A stretch of DNA of 64,000 bases from JANQEU01 sp965601455 (GCA_965601455.1 OZ271831.1:2294001-2358000), one strand, 5' to 3'. Numbered from the stretch's first letter, positions 45,772-54,589 are shown. Notes: generated from the letters alone by a model not told the origin. Program-made: numbers and translations.

Positions 45772-46917
45772 TTACTCTTTTGGAATATCCCGATCGCCAA
45801 TGATATTGTGCATTTTGAATGGGAACATGGTGGCTACTGTTTCTAAGTCTAAACTTCCGGTTTCGGCATCTCTGTTTAGGGAGATAAACTGCTCTTTGTT
45901 CAATAAGTCTATACGAAGAGAAGCACCTGAAAACATGATGGTTTTTCCAATAGGTCCATAGGGCATCAACGGATTTAAGTCCAATTTTGCACCCCTCTCA
46001 AAATCTTTATCAGTCACGACCTTTGCGTTCTGGAGTCCATCAATGGGGATCACCAACGGACTTCTGCTGTTGTTGGTGACAAATAACATCTCCTGTCCAT
46101 TGGCTTGAAAAGGCACCATGTCAATGGGTTGCCCATTGCCCATATCACCAATCGTTCTGGCTTTGACCTTTGTGTTGTCTTCCAGTTCATCTAATGGAAT
46201 TAATACCAGCGGACTGCAGGTGTAGGCCGCAACCATTTGATCTTTCCCATCGATGTTTTTAACTGACATGGATCGAATAGGGGCACGGCTTTCATATTGA
46301 TCATGCACAATATGGAACATTTCAATATTGCTTACGCTTTCAGTACCCGTAAAAGGATACGGCATTCTCCGCAATACAGAACAGAATTCTTCATTGTTAA
46401 TTCCTGCCACAAAAAGTTCTCCCCGGTAATATTCCATTGCCACAATCGAAAGCACGCGTAACGGCCATTTTGACTTGGCAACTTCTTTAGTTGTAGGCGA
46501 TGAACCGGTACCGCGCAATGCAACTCGTCTATTGGGATCTGGTAAGTTTTGCAGCGTTTGAGCCGTTATTTCCAGGGAAGAAAGATCAACGTTATGCAGT
46601 TGATTTTCTGCATCCACTTTCATTAAAGCAGGTAAGGCTTCATTACCATGTCCTCGAGCCACAGACAAATACACTTCACCGCTCTTGGGATGTACAGCCA
46701 AATCAACCAGCTGTACGTTGTTTTGAGTGGTTCCCAGTACTGCAGCAACTTGCGCATCAATGCTGTAGAAATTGATCTCAAAATTTGTTTCAGCACTTTT
46801 TTCAGAGGTAAAGTCTATGGCATGGATAGTCCCCGCTACATTGTCACCAGCGAATAACACCCCTTCATCACTAAAGGTTAAGACGCCTAAGGATTTTATT
46901 TGATCTACTTTATTCAT
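45772..46917 (-). CDS. Leaderless paralogue of the secreted propeller-like protein next door
   Basis: This 381-residue protein is a close paralogue of the product of 46917-48161: both share SLG.L.FS.EGVLF.GDN.AG..HAID near the start, RRMPYPF.G.ESVSNIEMFHI, DQYESRAPIRSM and VVTDKDFERG.KLD. Unlike the neighbour it starts MNKVDQIKSLG, with no signal peptide, and its ATG overlaps the previous stop (TAATG), so no longer form exists. The body looks like a beta-propeller. It may be cytoplasmic, or be exported in a complex. The family is not recognised. Confidence 0.75.
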   Translation of the reverse strand: MNKVDQIKSLGVLTFSDEGVLFAGDNVAGTIHAIDFTSEKSAETNFEINFYSIDAQVAAVLGTTQNNVQLVDLAVHPKSGEVYLSVARGHGNEALPALMKVDAENQLHNVDLSSLEITAQTLQNLPDPNRRVALRGTGSSPTTKEVAKSKWPLRVLSIVAMEYYRGELFVAGINNEEFCSVLRRMPYPFTGTESVSNIEMFHIVHDQYESRAPIRSMSVKNIDGKDQMVAAYTCSPLVLIPLDELEDNTKVKARTIGDMGNGQPIDMVPFQANGQEMLFVTNNSRSPLVIPIDGLQNAKVVTDKDFERGAKLDLNPLMPYGPIGKTIMFSGASLRIDLLNKEQFISLNRDAETGSLDLETVATMFPFKMHNIIGDRDIPKE

Positions 46918-48161
46918 TATTCTCCTTTTTGCATTGGAAACTTGTAGCTTGGGAAATCAAATTCAGCAGCATCAATATTGTGCAATTTGAAAGGAGCCAT
47001 AGTCGCTAGTGTTTCTAAGTCTAGACTTCCAGTTGGCGCGTCTCTGGTCAACGAGATAAACTGATCGTCATTGAGCAAATCAATTTGAAGGGAAGACCCG
47101 ACAAACATGACATCTTTGCCCACTGGACCGTAGGGCATTACGGGACTAATATCCAGCTTACCGCCTCTTTCAAAGTCTTTATCAGTTACCACTTTAGCAT
47201 TGTTCAATCCTTGTAATGGGATAACTTTTGGTGATCTGCCTTTATTTGTAACAAATAGCATTTCCTGCCCCATAAGATTAAAAGCCACCATGTCGAGCGG
47301 TTGTCCATTGCCCATATCACCCAGCGTTCTGGCCTTCACCTTTGCTCCGTCTTTCAACTCGGTTAATGGGATCAATACCAAGGGACTACAGGTATAGGCG
47401 GCAACGATTTGATCTATACCATCGATGTTTTTGATTTGCATTGAGCGAATGGGTGCTCGGCTTTCATATTGGTCATGCACAATGTGAAACATCTCGATAT
47501 TGCTCACACTCTCCTTACCGTCGAAGGGATATGGCATTCTGCGAAGTACTGAGCTGAACTCTTCATTACTCACACCCGAAACAAACAGTTCTCCTTTGTA
47601 ATACTCCATATCCATTATAGTGTAAAGACGCTGAGAGCGTTGTGCTTTGGCTAAGTCTTTAGCCGACGGAGGTGCCATCATGGTACCTCTAGGTCTAAAC
47701 TTCGAACTAAGATCGGGTACCTTGCTCAGCATTTGAGAAGTGACTTTCAAACTGCTTAGATCCACAAGATTCAAGGCACTTTTAGCGCTTATTTTGATCA
47801 ATGCAGGCATTGCTTCCACTCCATGTCCTCGGGTGACCGAAAGATACACTTCACCACTGACGGGGTGTACTGCCAGATCATTGATTTGAATATTCTGTGG
47901 AGCGGTACCTAGTATCGAAGCAACTTGTGCATCTATATGATTAACATTGACTTCAAACTCTTCATTGGTCCGACTTTCTGAGCTTAAATCAATAGCATGT
48001 ACTGCTCCTGCAAGATTATCCCCCACAAATAATACACCTTCATTGCTGAATTCCAGTGCCCCGAGAGATTGTACTGATTGCTGCGCATTGACGTATAAAA
48101 CGGAAACCAACGAAACCGTAGTGATAAATAGTATTTTATATTTTTTCATGAAGATGTTCAT
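46917..48161 (-). CDS. Secreted beta-propeller-like protein
   Basis: This 414-residue protein has a signal peptide (KILFITTVSLVSVLYVNAQ); an ATG 12 bp downstream of the listed start may be the real one. The mature part is strand-rich with recurring G.V.AIDL and EVYLSV segments that suggest a propeller of YVTN/SMP-30 kind. It is the second gene of an operon after a small membrane protein and has a leaderless tandem paralogue downstream. I do not recognise the exact family; a binding or enzymatic role is open. Confidence 0.75.
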   Translation of the reverse strand: MNIFMKKYKILFITTVSLVSVLYVNAQQSVQSLGALEFSNEGVLFVGDNLAGAVHAIDLSSESRTNEEFEVNVNHIDAQVASILGTAPQNIQINDLAVHPVSGEVYLSVTRGHGVEAMPALIKISAKSALNLVDLSSLKVTSQMLSKVPDLSSKFRPRGTMMAPPSAKDLAKAQRSQRLYTIMDMEYYKGELFVSGVSNEEFSSVLRRMPYPFDGKESVSNIEMFHIVHDQYESRAPIRSMQIKNIDGIDQIVAAYTCSPLVLIPLTELKDGAKVKARTLGDMGNGQPLDMVAFNLMGQEMLFVTNKGRSPKVIPLQGLNNAKVVTDKDFERGGKLDISPVMPYGPVGKDVMFVGSSLQIDLLNDDQFISLTRDAPTGSLDLETLATMAPFKLHNIDAAEFDFPSYKFPMQKGE

Positions 48162-48185
48162 TTGGATTGAAAATTATTTGGAGGA

Positions 48186-48632
48186 TTATTTAGTGATTTC
48201 AAAAAACAGTTTACGATAGTTAGTTATCATCAAAAGGACCACAAACAGTAAATCAAAGACGGTCATCATAGCCGGTGCGAGGACCGGGTTAGATCCTTCT
48301 GGAACGATGGATGGTGCCCCAACTGCAGTGACTGTCACAAAGTTGCCACAGTGATCCACTATCGAAACTGCCAGGTAGATGATGACGAGTGTCCACGTGT
48401 ACAAACCTCGTCTGTACACCAGTGCAATCATCAAAGGAAGACCAAAGACAGCTGCAACTAGATCCAGGTAAGCAGGATACAACCAAGCGGCAGATTCCAC
48501 GCCAGAATTTACATCAGTGATAAGAGGGATTGCCACTACCCTCGAAAGCTGTAAAAAGATCCAGACCTGCAGTCCGATGAAAAAGAACTTTTCGCCTTGT
48601 GTGAAATCTTTAAATGCTTTTTTGTCGCTCAT
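48186..48632 (-). CDS. Small four-helix membrane protein, first gene of HxlR-linked operon
   Basis: This 148-residue protein has four hydrophobic segments (FFFIGLQVWIFLQLSRVVAI, YPAYLDLVAAVFGLPLMIAL, WTLVIIYLAVSIVDHCGNF, MMTVFDLLFVVLLMI). A polar N-terminus of 14 residues precedes them. No family is recognised. It is the first gene of the operon running to 43856 and faces the HxlR regulator gene across 181 bp that contain repeated GTTAC boxes, so its expression is probably set by that regulator. Confidence 0.7.
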   Translation of the reverse strand: MSDKKAFKDFTQGEKFFFIGLQVWIFLQLSRVVAIPLITDVNSGVESAAWLYPAYLDLVAAVFGLPLMIALVYRRGLYTWTLVIIYLAVSIVDHCGNFVTVTAVGAPSIVPEGSNPVLAPAMMTVFDLLFVVLLMITNYRKLFFEITK

Positions 48633-48677
48633 GATTAGGTACCTTATAATAAAGGAAATGCATTTTATTCCTTAAAT

Positions 48678-48791
48678 GTTACAATTAGTTACTATTAATA
48701 GTTACATATAGTTACTAAAATAGATGTACATGGTGTAACTTCGATTGGAACTAAGAAAAAAATATTAAAAAACTGGTTACCTTTTGGTAAC
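48678..48791. promoter_or_regulatory. Cluster of GTTAC boxes with an HxlR-type dyad
   Basis: Between the divergent HxlR gene and the five-gene operon there are four direct GTTAC boxes (starting at 48678, 48688, 48701, 48711), an inverted one at 48735, and the perfect dyad GTTACC-TTTT-GGTAAC at 48776-48791, 22 bp before the HxlR start. Spacing of 10, 13 and 10 bp puts several boxes on the same helix face. This is the likely binding region of the HxlR protein, controlling both directions. Confidence 0.6.
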
Positions 48792-48813
48792 TCCTACATA
48801 GACAAGAGTCAAT

Positions 48814-49128
48814 ATGGACATGAGTAAATGCCCCCTGACCGCCGCCTTGCGATTGGTTGGAGGTAAATGGAAGCCGATCATCATCCTAAACTTAAGTAAG
48901 TCACCCAAGCGATTTGGTCAATTGGATGCTACTATTGAGCGGATTTCCAGAAAAGTATTGGCTTCTCAATTATCGGAGCTGGAAAGGGACCACCTGGTAG
49001 TGAGAAAATCATATGCTGAAACTCCCCCTCGGGTGGAATATGAGCTGACGGACAAGGCAAGAGAACTGGTGCCAATATTTCAGGACTTATTTGAATGGGG
49101 CAAGTTCCTGATCGCTGAGGAAGTTTGA
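48814..49128 (+). CDS. HxlR-family transcriptional regulator
   Basis: This 104-residue winged-helix protein matches the HxlR family: the conserved Cys6 in SKCPLTAALRLVGGKWKPII, then the recognition region ISRKVLASQLSELERDHLV, and the wing TPPRVEYELTDKAREL. HxlR proteins often sense aldehydes, quinones or oxidants, sometimes through that N-terminal Cys. The gene is divergent from the operon at 48632-43856, and the intervening DNA carries GTTAC boxes that suit autoregulation. Confidence 0.92.
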   Translation: MDMSKCPLTAALRLVGGKWKPIIILNLSKSPKRFGQLDATIERISRKVLASQLSELERDHLVVRKSYAETPPRVEYELTDKARELVPIFQDLFEWGKFLIAEEV

Positions 49129-49247
49129 AATACCAGTAGGGTTCAGAAGAATCAATTATTGAAAGTCAATTGGACTATATGATCAATGGATTGTATTATC
49201 AAATAGATTCATCTATACAGTCAATAACACCTAATACAGTTACCTGA

Positions 49248-49271
49248 AAAATACCCGGAAATGGGTATTTT
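49248..49271. promoter_or_regulatory. 9-bp hairpin/dyad upstream of lectin-fusion gene
   Basis: AAAATACCC at 49248-49256 and GGGTATTTT at 49263-49271 are perfect reverse complements with a 6-nt spacer. The dyad ends 52 bp before the start codon at 49324. A closely similar dyad with similar flanking bases lies at 57987-58008, also 51 bp upstream of a start codon. It is probably a regulatory site rather than the terminator of the HxlR gene, though both are possible. Confidence 0.5.
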
Positions 49272-49323
49272 AAAGAAGGAATTGGTTGATTAATTTGACA
49301 CTTACAACTCATACATCAAGCTC

Positions 49324-50358
49324 ATGACTCCCTCTAACAATCCACGTGTTATCAACCATAAGGTACTTCGTAGGGGAACCGGTATAATCGCATTTTTACT
49401 TCCTATCTTGGTCTCGGTAATCGCACCCGGAGACCCAAGTTCCATTTCCATTACCTATCACACAGATGCACACGATGTTTTTGTAGGCGGGTTGATGGCA
49501 GTGGCTTTCTTTCTTGCCGCATATAATGGCAATGGCACCTGTCGAAAGGATCTTGAATATTATTACAGTAAAGCAGCTTCCTTCTTCGCAGCCATTGTTG
49601 CGTTGGTTCCTACATCTCCAAAAGTAATCTATGGTGATAGCACCCCAGGATACATCATTCGATTTTTTGGGGATCATCATGGCACCATACATAATATTGC
49701 AGCAATAAGCTTATTCCTGGTCCTCATTTTGATGGTTACCCATTTTGCTAGAAGAGCTTATTTCAAGAAAGAAATCAATAGAAGTAGAATTTATAACCTA
49801 ATCATATTCATGATGGTTGTAGGTATGATTTCCATCGCGATCATTGGCCTAAGTACTAATTGGCCCAACTGGATTTATTGGCTGGAATTTGTAGGCCTTT
49901 GGCTATTCGGAATTGGTTGGTTTGTCGCTGGATCTTACGAAACAAAAAGTACTTTACCACCTTCAGGGGCTACGCTTATCCATTCGATGAAAGTGTATGC
50001 TGCCAACAAAAATAATTTTCTCGATGCTCAGTTAAAGGATAACTGTAAATATTATTTCAGCGCCTCAGGTTGCTGGAAAGACGCAAAACTAGCAACTACT
50101 GTCACTGGTTGGGGCCCAAAATGGCATTGGCTCACTGAAAAGAACAGATTGGTTGATCAACCCATCTTCATGCTATGCGGAAGTAGGGGAAATGACATCG
50201 AATTATTTCCAATTGGACATGAGTCCACCTGGACATCTCCTAAAAATCTAAGTTCACTTCCAGTAGGTGAACAGAAGCTTTCTTTTTGGGCTAATGATTA
50301 TAAAAACAGGTACGGAAATAACTCCGGTTATATCAAATTAAAAATCTACGAATGCTAG
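49324..50358 (+). CDS. Membrane protein fused to a LecA (PA-IL)-like lectin domain
   Basis: This 344-residue protein has six hydrophobic segments over residues ~17-205, a polar linker, then a soluble C-terminal domain. The latter resembles the PA-IL/LecA galactophilic lectin: VYAANKNN start, a TGWGP segment, FMLCGSRGND, and near the end ANDYKNRYGNNSGYIKLKI, where N-D and the N-N of YGNNSG match the calcium- and sugar-binding residues of LecA. The membrane half is not recognised by me; DUF998-like proteins have six helices and may be related. It overlaps the convergent oxidoreductase gene by 4 bp. The match to LecA is from memory and should be tested. Confidence 0.65.
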   Translation: MTPSNNPRVINHKVLRRGTGIIAFLLPILVSVIAPGDPSSISITYHTDAHDVFVGGLMAVAFFLAAYNGNGTCRKDLEYYYSKAASFFAAIVALVPTSPKVIYGDSTPGYIIRFFGDHHGTIHNIAAISLFLVLILMVTHFARRAYFKKEINRSRIYNLIIFMMVVGMISIAIIGLSTNWPNWIYWLEFVGLWLFGIGWFVAGSYETKSTLPPSGATLIHSMKVYAANKNNFLDAQLKDNCKYYFSASGCWKDAKLATTVTGWGPKWHWLTEKNRLVDQPIFMLCGSRGNDIELFPIGHESTWTSPKNLSSLPVGEQKLSFWANDYKNRYGNNSGYIKLKIYEC

Positions 50359-51359
50359 TCCATTTTATTTTCAGGTGAACGCGTATGATCAACCGTAATG
50401 ACAACATTGCCAGCTTTATGTCCCTTATCCGCATATTCATGGGCTTCCACTATTTGCTCTAACGAATAGCGCCTGTCTATTTCTGGCTTCACCTTATCCA
50501 TTTCTATCAGATCACTCACAAATTGAAGGGCCTCAGCTGATTCAGGTACATTCTTACCAACTACTAGCTTTTTACGGGTAGTTAAGGCGGTCCGTATCAT
50601 TTGACGATTGGGGAGAGGTCTGCCGATATTCAGGTACATACCATCATCCGCAAGTGAATTGTTACATACATCAAAAGGCAGCTTATCAATAGTCACGAAG
50701 ATGATGTCATAGGTTTCAAATACCTGTTCAAAGCCCTTTACCGAGTAATCGATTACTCGATCCGCTCCCAGGGACCTGACTAATTCCATGTTACCAGAGC
50801 TGCAGACACCAGTAACCCGTGCACCGAAGAATTTGGCCAGCTGTACCGCATACGTACCAACACTTCCGGAAGCACCATAGATTAATACATTTTGACCAGC
50901 TTTAATATTGGCAAAATTCCTCAGATAATACAGGGCGGTTCTTGCCCCGATAGGAATGGCCGCAGCTTCTTCGTAGCTGACTTTTTGTGGTTTGAAGGCT
51001 ATAGGACCCTCAGCGGGGAGACATATATATTCTGCATATCCACCAAATGTTTGAAGTGACGCCGCAAACACCTGATCTCCTGGTTTAAAGCGTGTTACAT
51101 CGCTTCCCACGGCTTCTATCTCACCGGCCAATTCCATACCAAGTATTGGTTTTCTCGGCCTTTTGAACCCCAACATAAGCTTAGCTGGAAGCCAAAAGGT
51201 ACGTGGAACATCGAACCCGCGTACTCGGATATCTGCTGCTGAAACTGTAGTGGCGTGGACTCTTATAAGCACCTCATGGTCTTTCGGAATGGGCTTATCG
51301 ATCTCCCGGATCTCAAGTACATCCGGGGAACCGTATTTGGTACAAAAAACTGCCTTCAT
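50355..51359 (-). CDS. NAD(P)-dependent quinone-reductase-like MDR oxidoreductase
   Basis: This 334-residue enzyme belongs to the medium-chain dehydrogenase/reductase superfamily. It shows the GroES-like part (HEVLIRVHATTVSAADIRVRG, GMELAGEIEAVG), the GDQVFA segment, and the Rossmann fold GASGSVGTYAVQLAKFFGA with its dinucleotide-binding glycine motif. The catalytic zinc cysteines are absent, so it is nearer to quinone oxidoreductase. It is paralogous to the gene at the right edge of the window and follows a DUF6326 gene by 1 bp. Confidence 0.9.
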   Translation of the reverse strand: MKAVFCTKYGSPDVLEIREIDKPIPKDHEVLIRVHATTVSAADIRVRGFDVPRTFWLPAKLMLGFKRPRKPILGMELAGEIEAVGSDVTRFKPGDQVFAASLQTFGGYAEYICLPAEGPIAFKPQKVSYEEAAAIPIGARTALYYLRNFANIKAGQNVLIYGASGSVGTYAVQLAKFFGARVTGVCSSGNMELVRSLGADRVIDYSVKGFEQVFETYDIIFVTIDKLPFDVCNNSLADDGMYLNIGRPLPNRQMIRTALTTRKKLVVGKNVPESAEALQFVSDLIEMDKVKPEIDRRYSLEQIVEAHEYADKGHKAGNVVITVDHTRSPENKMD

Positions 51360-51360
51360 T

Positions 51361-51762
51361 TTAAGCTTGATTTTGTGATTTCAGGGTCCACGCAATACGG
51401 ATGATTGCCACAAAACCGGCTACTTCAATCACTGTAAAAAAGATATCATCCATATCTGCTGTCGGCAAAGCACTTAGCAATACAAGCATGGTTAATACAC
51501 TGGCGATGATATTAGCCCATTGGTTTGCTTTATCAGCCAATATTCTGGAGAGCAATACCATGATGATGGGTATTTCCGCCAGTAATCCACCAAACAGCAT
51601 TAAGTCTTCAGTGATTTTCACACCATTGACAACACCTGACATCATCTCTTCCAGGAATCCGGCTTTTCCGAACTGGTGAAGGTCCCTAAATATCATATTT
51701 AGCAGAATAAACACCCATAAGGTGGATAGAAGTGTCTGAGGCTTAATGTTTTGTGCGGTCAT
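51361..51762 (-). CDS. DUF6326-family four-helix membrane protein
   Basis: This 133-residue protein has four hydrophobic helices (LWVFILLNMIFRDLHQF start, EEMMSGVVNGVKITEDLMLFGGLLAEIPIIMVLLSRIL, ASVLTMLVLLSAL, DMDDIFFTVIEVAGFVAIIRIAW). It is closely related to the two proteins at 62396 and 62811. The conserved N-I-I-F-R-D-x-H-Q-F and D-M-D-D-x-F-F motifs define the family. It is the first gene of an operon with the oxidoreductase. The function is unknown. Confidence 0.85.
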   Translation of the reverse strand: MTAQNIKPQTLLSTLWVFILLNMIFRDLHQFGKAGFLEEMMSGVVNGVKITEDLMLFGGLLAEIPIIMVLLSRILADKANQWANIIASVLTMLVLLSALPTADMDDIFFTVIEVAGFVAIIRIAWTLKSQNQA

Positions 51763-51887
51763 ACCTAAATGATTTTTTTACAAAAGTCATAAAGGATTTC
51801 CCGCTATGCATTCACTTAAGTTAACAGTTGAAGTTGCAAGGAAATAGCGTTATGCTTTCGGCTCTAAATCGAACGCATCAATTGTTT

Positions 51888-52490
51888 TTAGTCGTTCGAT
51901 TGTTGTTTTTCTTTTTCAAAAACACGTTTGCGAATACGGCTCATTGATTGAGGTTGCATACCAAGATAGCTTGCGATTTGGTGATGTGCGACGCGGTGGA
52001 ATAGGGAAGGACGAGTGTTCATAAGATGGGTATACCTTTCTTCCGGTGAAGAAGTCACAAACTTTGTCCATTCTGATTTGGCCTTTTTGAGCTCTTCAAT
52101 GGCAAAGGAAGGCATTGTGTCAACTAAACGAGGGAGAAGCGCCAGTAGTCTACGCTCAAACTCTTTATTGCTTACCGTAATGATACAATCTTCAAGACAT
52201 TCCAGATAATGCTCTGAGGGCTCTCCATTCCCGTCATATGCATGCGGAGTGATTTTATCTCCCTCTATGAAAAAGCCGGTGGTCCTTTCCTCACCATTTG
52301 TAATGGTATATTCTCGTACGCATCCCTCTATCACTGTGAAACACCTGGTAGGTACCTGTCCCTGTCTTAATAAAACGGTTCCCTTAGCGGGTTCTTCGAT
52401 GATCGTTTCATCAACTATGACATTTTTTTCATCCTGGGATAGGATAGTAATCTGATCAATAAATGCCCTGACTTTTTCTCTAATATCCAT
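51888..52490 (-). CDS. Crp/Fnr-family transcriptional regulator
   Basis: The ATG at 52490 (MDIREKVRAFIDQI) is preferred over a TTG 12 bp upstream and gives 200 residues. The N-terminal part is a cyclic-nucleotide-binding-type beta-roll (PAKGTVLLRQGQVPTRCFTVIEGCVREY), and the C-terminal helix-turn-helix includes HHQIASYLGMQPQSMSRIRKR. The arginine and glutamate pair that contacts cAMP in CRP is not evident, so the effector is unknown. It lies between the DUF6326 operon and the divergent PNPOx gene and may control either. Confidence 0.85.
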   Translation of the reverse strand: MDIREKVRAFIDQITILSQDEKNVIVDETIIEEPAKGTVLLRQGQVPTRCFTVIEGCVREYTITNGEERTTGFFIEGDKITPHAYDGNGEPSEHYLECLEDCIITVSNKEFERRLLALLPRLVDTMPSFAIEELKKAKSEWTKFVTSSPEERYTHLMNTRPSLFHRVAHHQIASYLGMQPQSMSRIRKRVFEKEKQQSND

Positions 52491-52671
52491 TCTAAGGAGC
52501 AATTAAATCTAAGATCAGAAGATAATCAATAAAATCATGGGGTTGACTCAATCCTACCAGTTCCAGCCATTTTATCAATTCTTGAGTATTTGGATAACTT
52601 TATTACCGAACGATCGTTAAAATACTCATCTTATCCTTTAGTTGAATAAATGATTGATTTCAAACAATAAT

Positions 52672-53301
52672 ATGAACTACGCAAAACTGGCCTTTACAGA
52701 CACTATCAAGAATCTTCAGGAGAAATATGGAAGCCGATCGAATTACGAAAGAATGGAAAAATTCACATCGACCGATGGTTTAACCACAAGAGAAATTCAA
52801 CTGATCTCGCAAAGAGATAGTTTCTATTCTGCGTCTGTAGGCGAAAATGAGTTCCCATACATCCAGCATCGGGGAGGTCCCAGAGGATTCCTGAAAGTAT
52901 TGGATCCACAGACGCTGGGCTTCCTGGACTTTAGTGGAAACATGCAATACATCTCCGTTGGAAATATTCAGACCAACAATAAGGTTTCACTGTTTCTGAT
53001 GGATTATCCCAACCGTAGGCGATTAAAAATATATGCCGAAGCAGAGATCAAAAGCTTGGAAGAGGATTCGGAATTGGCACAGAATCTATCCCTGGATGCA
53101 TACAAGCATAAACCGGAACGAATCATTCTTTATCACATCAAAGCCTTTGATTGGAATTGTCCACAGCACATCACTCCCCGGTATACGGAGGAAGAGATCA
53201 ATGCTGCCATGGAACCACAGAATGCATACGTCGAAAAACTGGAATTAGAGAATAAGGAATTAAAAGAACGGCTTGCATTGTATGAAAGCGTAACCAGCTA
53301 A
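52672..53301 (+). CDS. Pyridoxamine 5'-phosphate oxidase-fold flavoprotein
   Basis: The ATG at 52672 (MNYAKLAFTDTIK) is preferred over a TTG at 52654 and yields 209 residues. The split-barrel FMN-binding region is seen in SVGENEFPYIQHRGGPRGF, LGFLDFSGNMQYISVGNI and NKVSLFLMDYPNRRRLKI. This is the general stress FMN-binding type of PNPOx-fold protein rather than PdxH. A helical tail follows (NAYVEKLELENKELKERL). A TetR regulator gene starts 2 bp downstream, so they form an operon. The reaction is not known. Confidence 0.88.
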   Translation: MNYAKLAFTDTIKNLQEKYGSRSNYERMEKFTSTDGLTTREIQLISQRDSFYSASVGENEFPYIQHRGGPRGFLKVLDPQTLGFLDFSGNMQYISVGNIQTNNKVSLFLMDYPNRRRLKIYAEAEIKSLEEDSELAQNLSLDAYKHKPERIILYHIKAFDWNCPQHITPRYTEEEINAAMEPQNAYVEKLELENKELKERLALYESVTS

Positions 53302-53303
53302 TC

Positions 53304-53876
53304 ATGAGACCGCAAAAAGTAGAACAACAGGAGTTACTGGGCCGACTGATGACGGTCCTTCGAGCCAAAGGCTACGATGGAGCGAGCCTAAATGATCTTG
53401 CGGAAGCATCCGGTTTGAAGAAAGCAAGTTTATATCATCGATATCCTGGGGGCAAAAAAGATATCGCCATCGGTGTCTTAAAATATGCAGAGGATTGGGC
53501 AAGGTCCAATGTATTCAACGTCTTGCAGAAAGGCTCTCAAAAACCCGAGACCCGAATAAAGACGGCCATTCAAAACATCCGTGAACTCTATGACGATGGG
53601 GAAGCCATCTGCATCATACGTGCATTGACCACCGAGAACGGTCTTTCCCTTTTTGGTGATGAGCTTAAAACGACCGTGGAAGAATGGCTGGCTCATTTTG
53701 ATCAATTCGGACAAGAATTAGGGTTATCAAAAAAGGCTTCAGAGGAATTGGCTAAGAAGACCGTGATAAGCATACAAGGAAGCCTGGTAGTAGCAAAAGC
53801 CATCCATTCGAAACAACCTTTTCTGGACGTAATGAAGGATGTTGAGAGGGCTTACTTGGAGTTGTTGAGTGCTTGA
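53304..53876 (+). CDS. TetR/AcrR-family transcriptional regulator
   Basis: This 190-residue protein has the TetR DNA-binding domain at its N-terminus (LLGRLMTVLRAKGYDGASLNDLAEASGLKKASLYHRY), with the typical G-x-x-x-x-S-L-x-x-L helix-turn-helix and Y-H-R-Y ending. The C-terminal ligand domain is helical. It starts 2 bp after the PNPOx gene and probably represses that operon. Its ligand is unknown. Confidence 0.92.
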   Translation: MRPQKVEQQELLGRLMTVLRAKGYDGASLNDLAEASGLKKASLYHRYPGGKKDIAIGVLKYAEDWARSNVFNVLQKGSQKPETRIKTAIQNIRELYDDGEAICIIRALTTENGLSLFGDELKTTVEEWLAHFDQFGQELGLSKKASEELAKKTVISIQGSLVVAKAIHSKQPFLDVMKDVERAYLELLSA

Positions 53877-53940
53877 TTGACTGCTTGAGTATTCAAGAAG
53901 CTAATCATCCATATTCCAAATTAGTATCATGTCCTGTTTA

Positions 53941-54027
53941 GCCACCGGATTGAAATGGAGGAGGGTTAATATAGCTTCGATTTGGGGTCGGCCTGCCACC
54001 GGAGCGAAGCGTAGGAGGGGATTAATA
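53941..54027. repeat. Dispersed repeat, copy A (left edge of island)
   Basis: This non-coding stretch contains the string TTAATATAGCTT (53966-53977) followed by GGCCTGCC and GCGAAGCGTAGGAGGGGATTAA-like sequence. The beginning and end are themselves similar: GCCACCGGATTGAAATGG at 53941 and GCCACCGGAGCGAAGCG at 53996, each running on into AGGAGGG..TTAATA. A related copy lies at 61077-61182, and a degenerate one at 57780-57820. Together they bracket the block of unusual genes between them. Confidence 0.5.
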
Positions 54028-54130
54028 GTTTGGTGCTGGCCTTTACAGAAATAAGTCGGACGGATATTCCTTTTTCAATGAAAATTCACCAAATAAAACA
54101 GTTGCCGTAGATTTATTACAAAATAGTGTA

Positions 54131-54403
54131 ATGCAAATTGTTGGAATTATCTTAGCGCTCCTTCCCGTTATTGGTGTTATTAGGCAAACTTACAAGATTT
54201 GTGGAAAGATCGAACACTGGAACTATATTGGAGATGAGGAGAGATCTTCCACCCGTTTCTATATAATTTTTTATGTTGCACTTATTGGACTCGGCGCTTT
54301 CTTATCTATCTATCTTGCTGATCCTACTCCTGGACATGTACTATTATTTTTAGTGTTGATTGCGATTGTTATTGGTATAATATTCTATTTCATTAATCGC
54401 TGA
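54131..54403 (+). CDS. Hypothetical three-helix membrane protein
   Basis: This 90-residue protein has three hydrophobic segments (IVGIILALLPVIGVI, FYIIFYVALIGLGAFLSIYLA, GHVLLFLVLIAIVIGIIFYFI). A polar stretch with two charged patches (CGKIEHWNYIGDEERSS) separates the first two. No family is recognised. It lies just inside the left boundary of the accessory island and has no partner gene in the same direction nearby. Confidence 0.6.
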   Translation: MQIVGIILALLPVIGVIRQTYKICGKIEHWNYIGDEERSSTRFYIIFYVALIGLGAFLSIYLADPTPGHVLLFLVLIAIVIGIIFYFINR

Positions 54404-54589
54404 TGCTTTAAAATAAAAATGTTAAGCACTATACACGACTGAAACAAAATTTAGTGTGTGTGGTGAGGTATATCTGGTCTTTATAGTAAATAAGGATCTT
54501 AGCCAAATTATTATGCAGGGCAAAGAAGGATTTTCAATTACTTGAAGCATAAAATCTCGCCGAACCCAATTTCTTTAATATCATTAAGA

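Noticed and set aside
48678..48715. CRISPR-like spacing of the GTTAC boxes
   Set aside because: The units are only 5 bp, spacing is 10-13 bp, and they lie in a divergent promoter; they fit regulator sites. No CRISPR array was found in the window.
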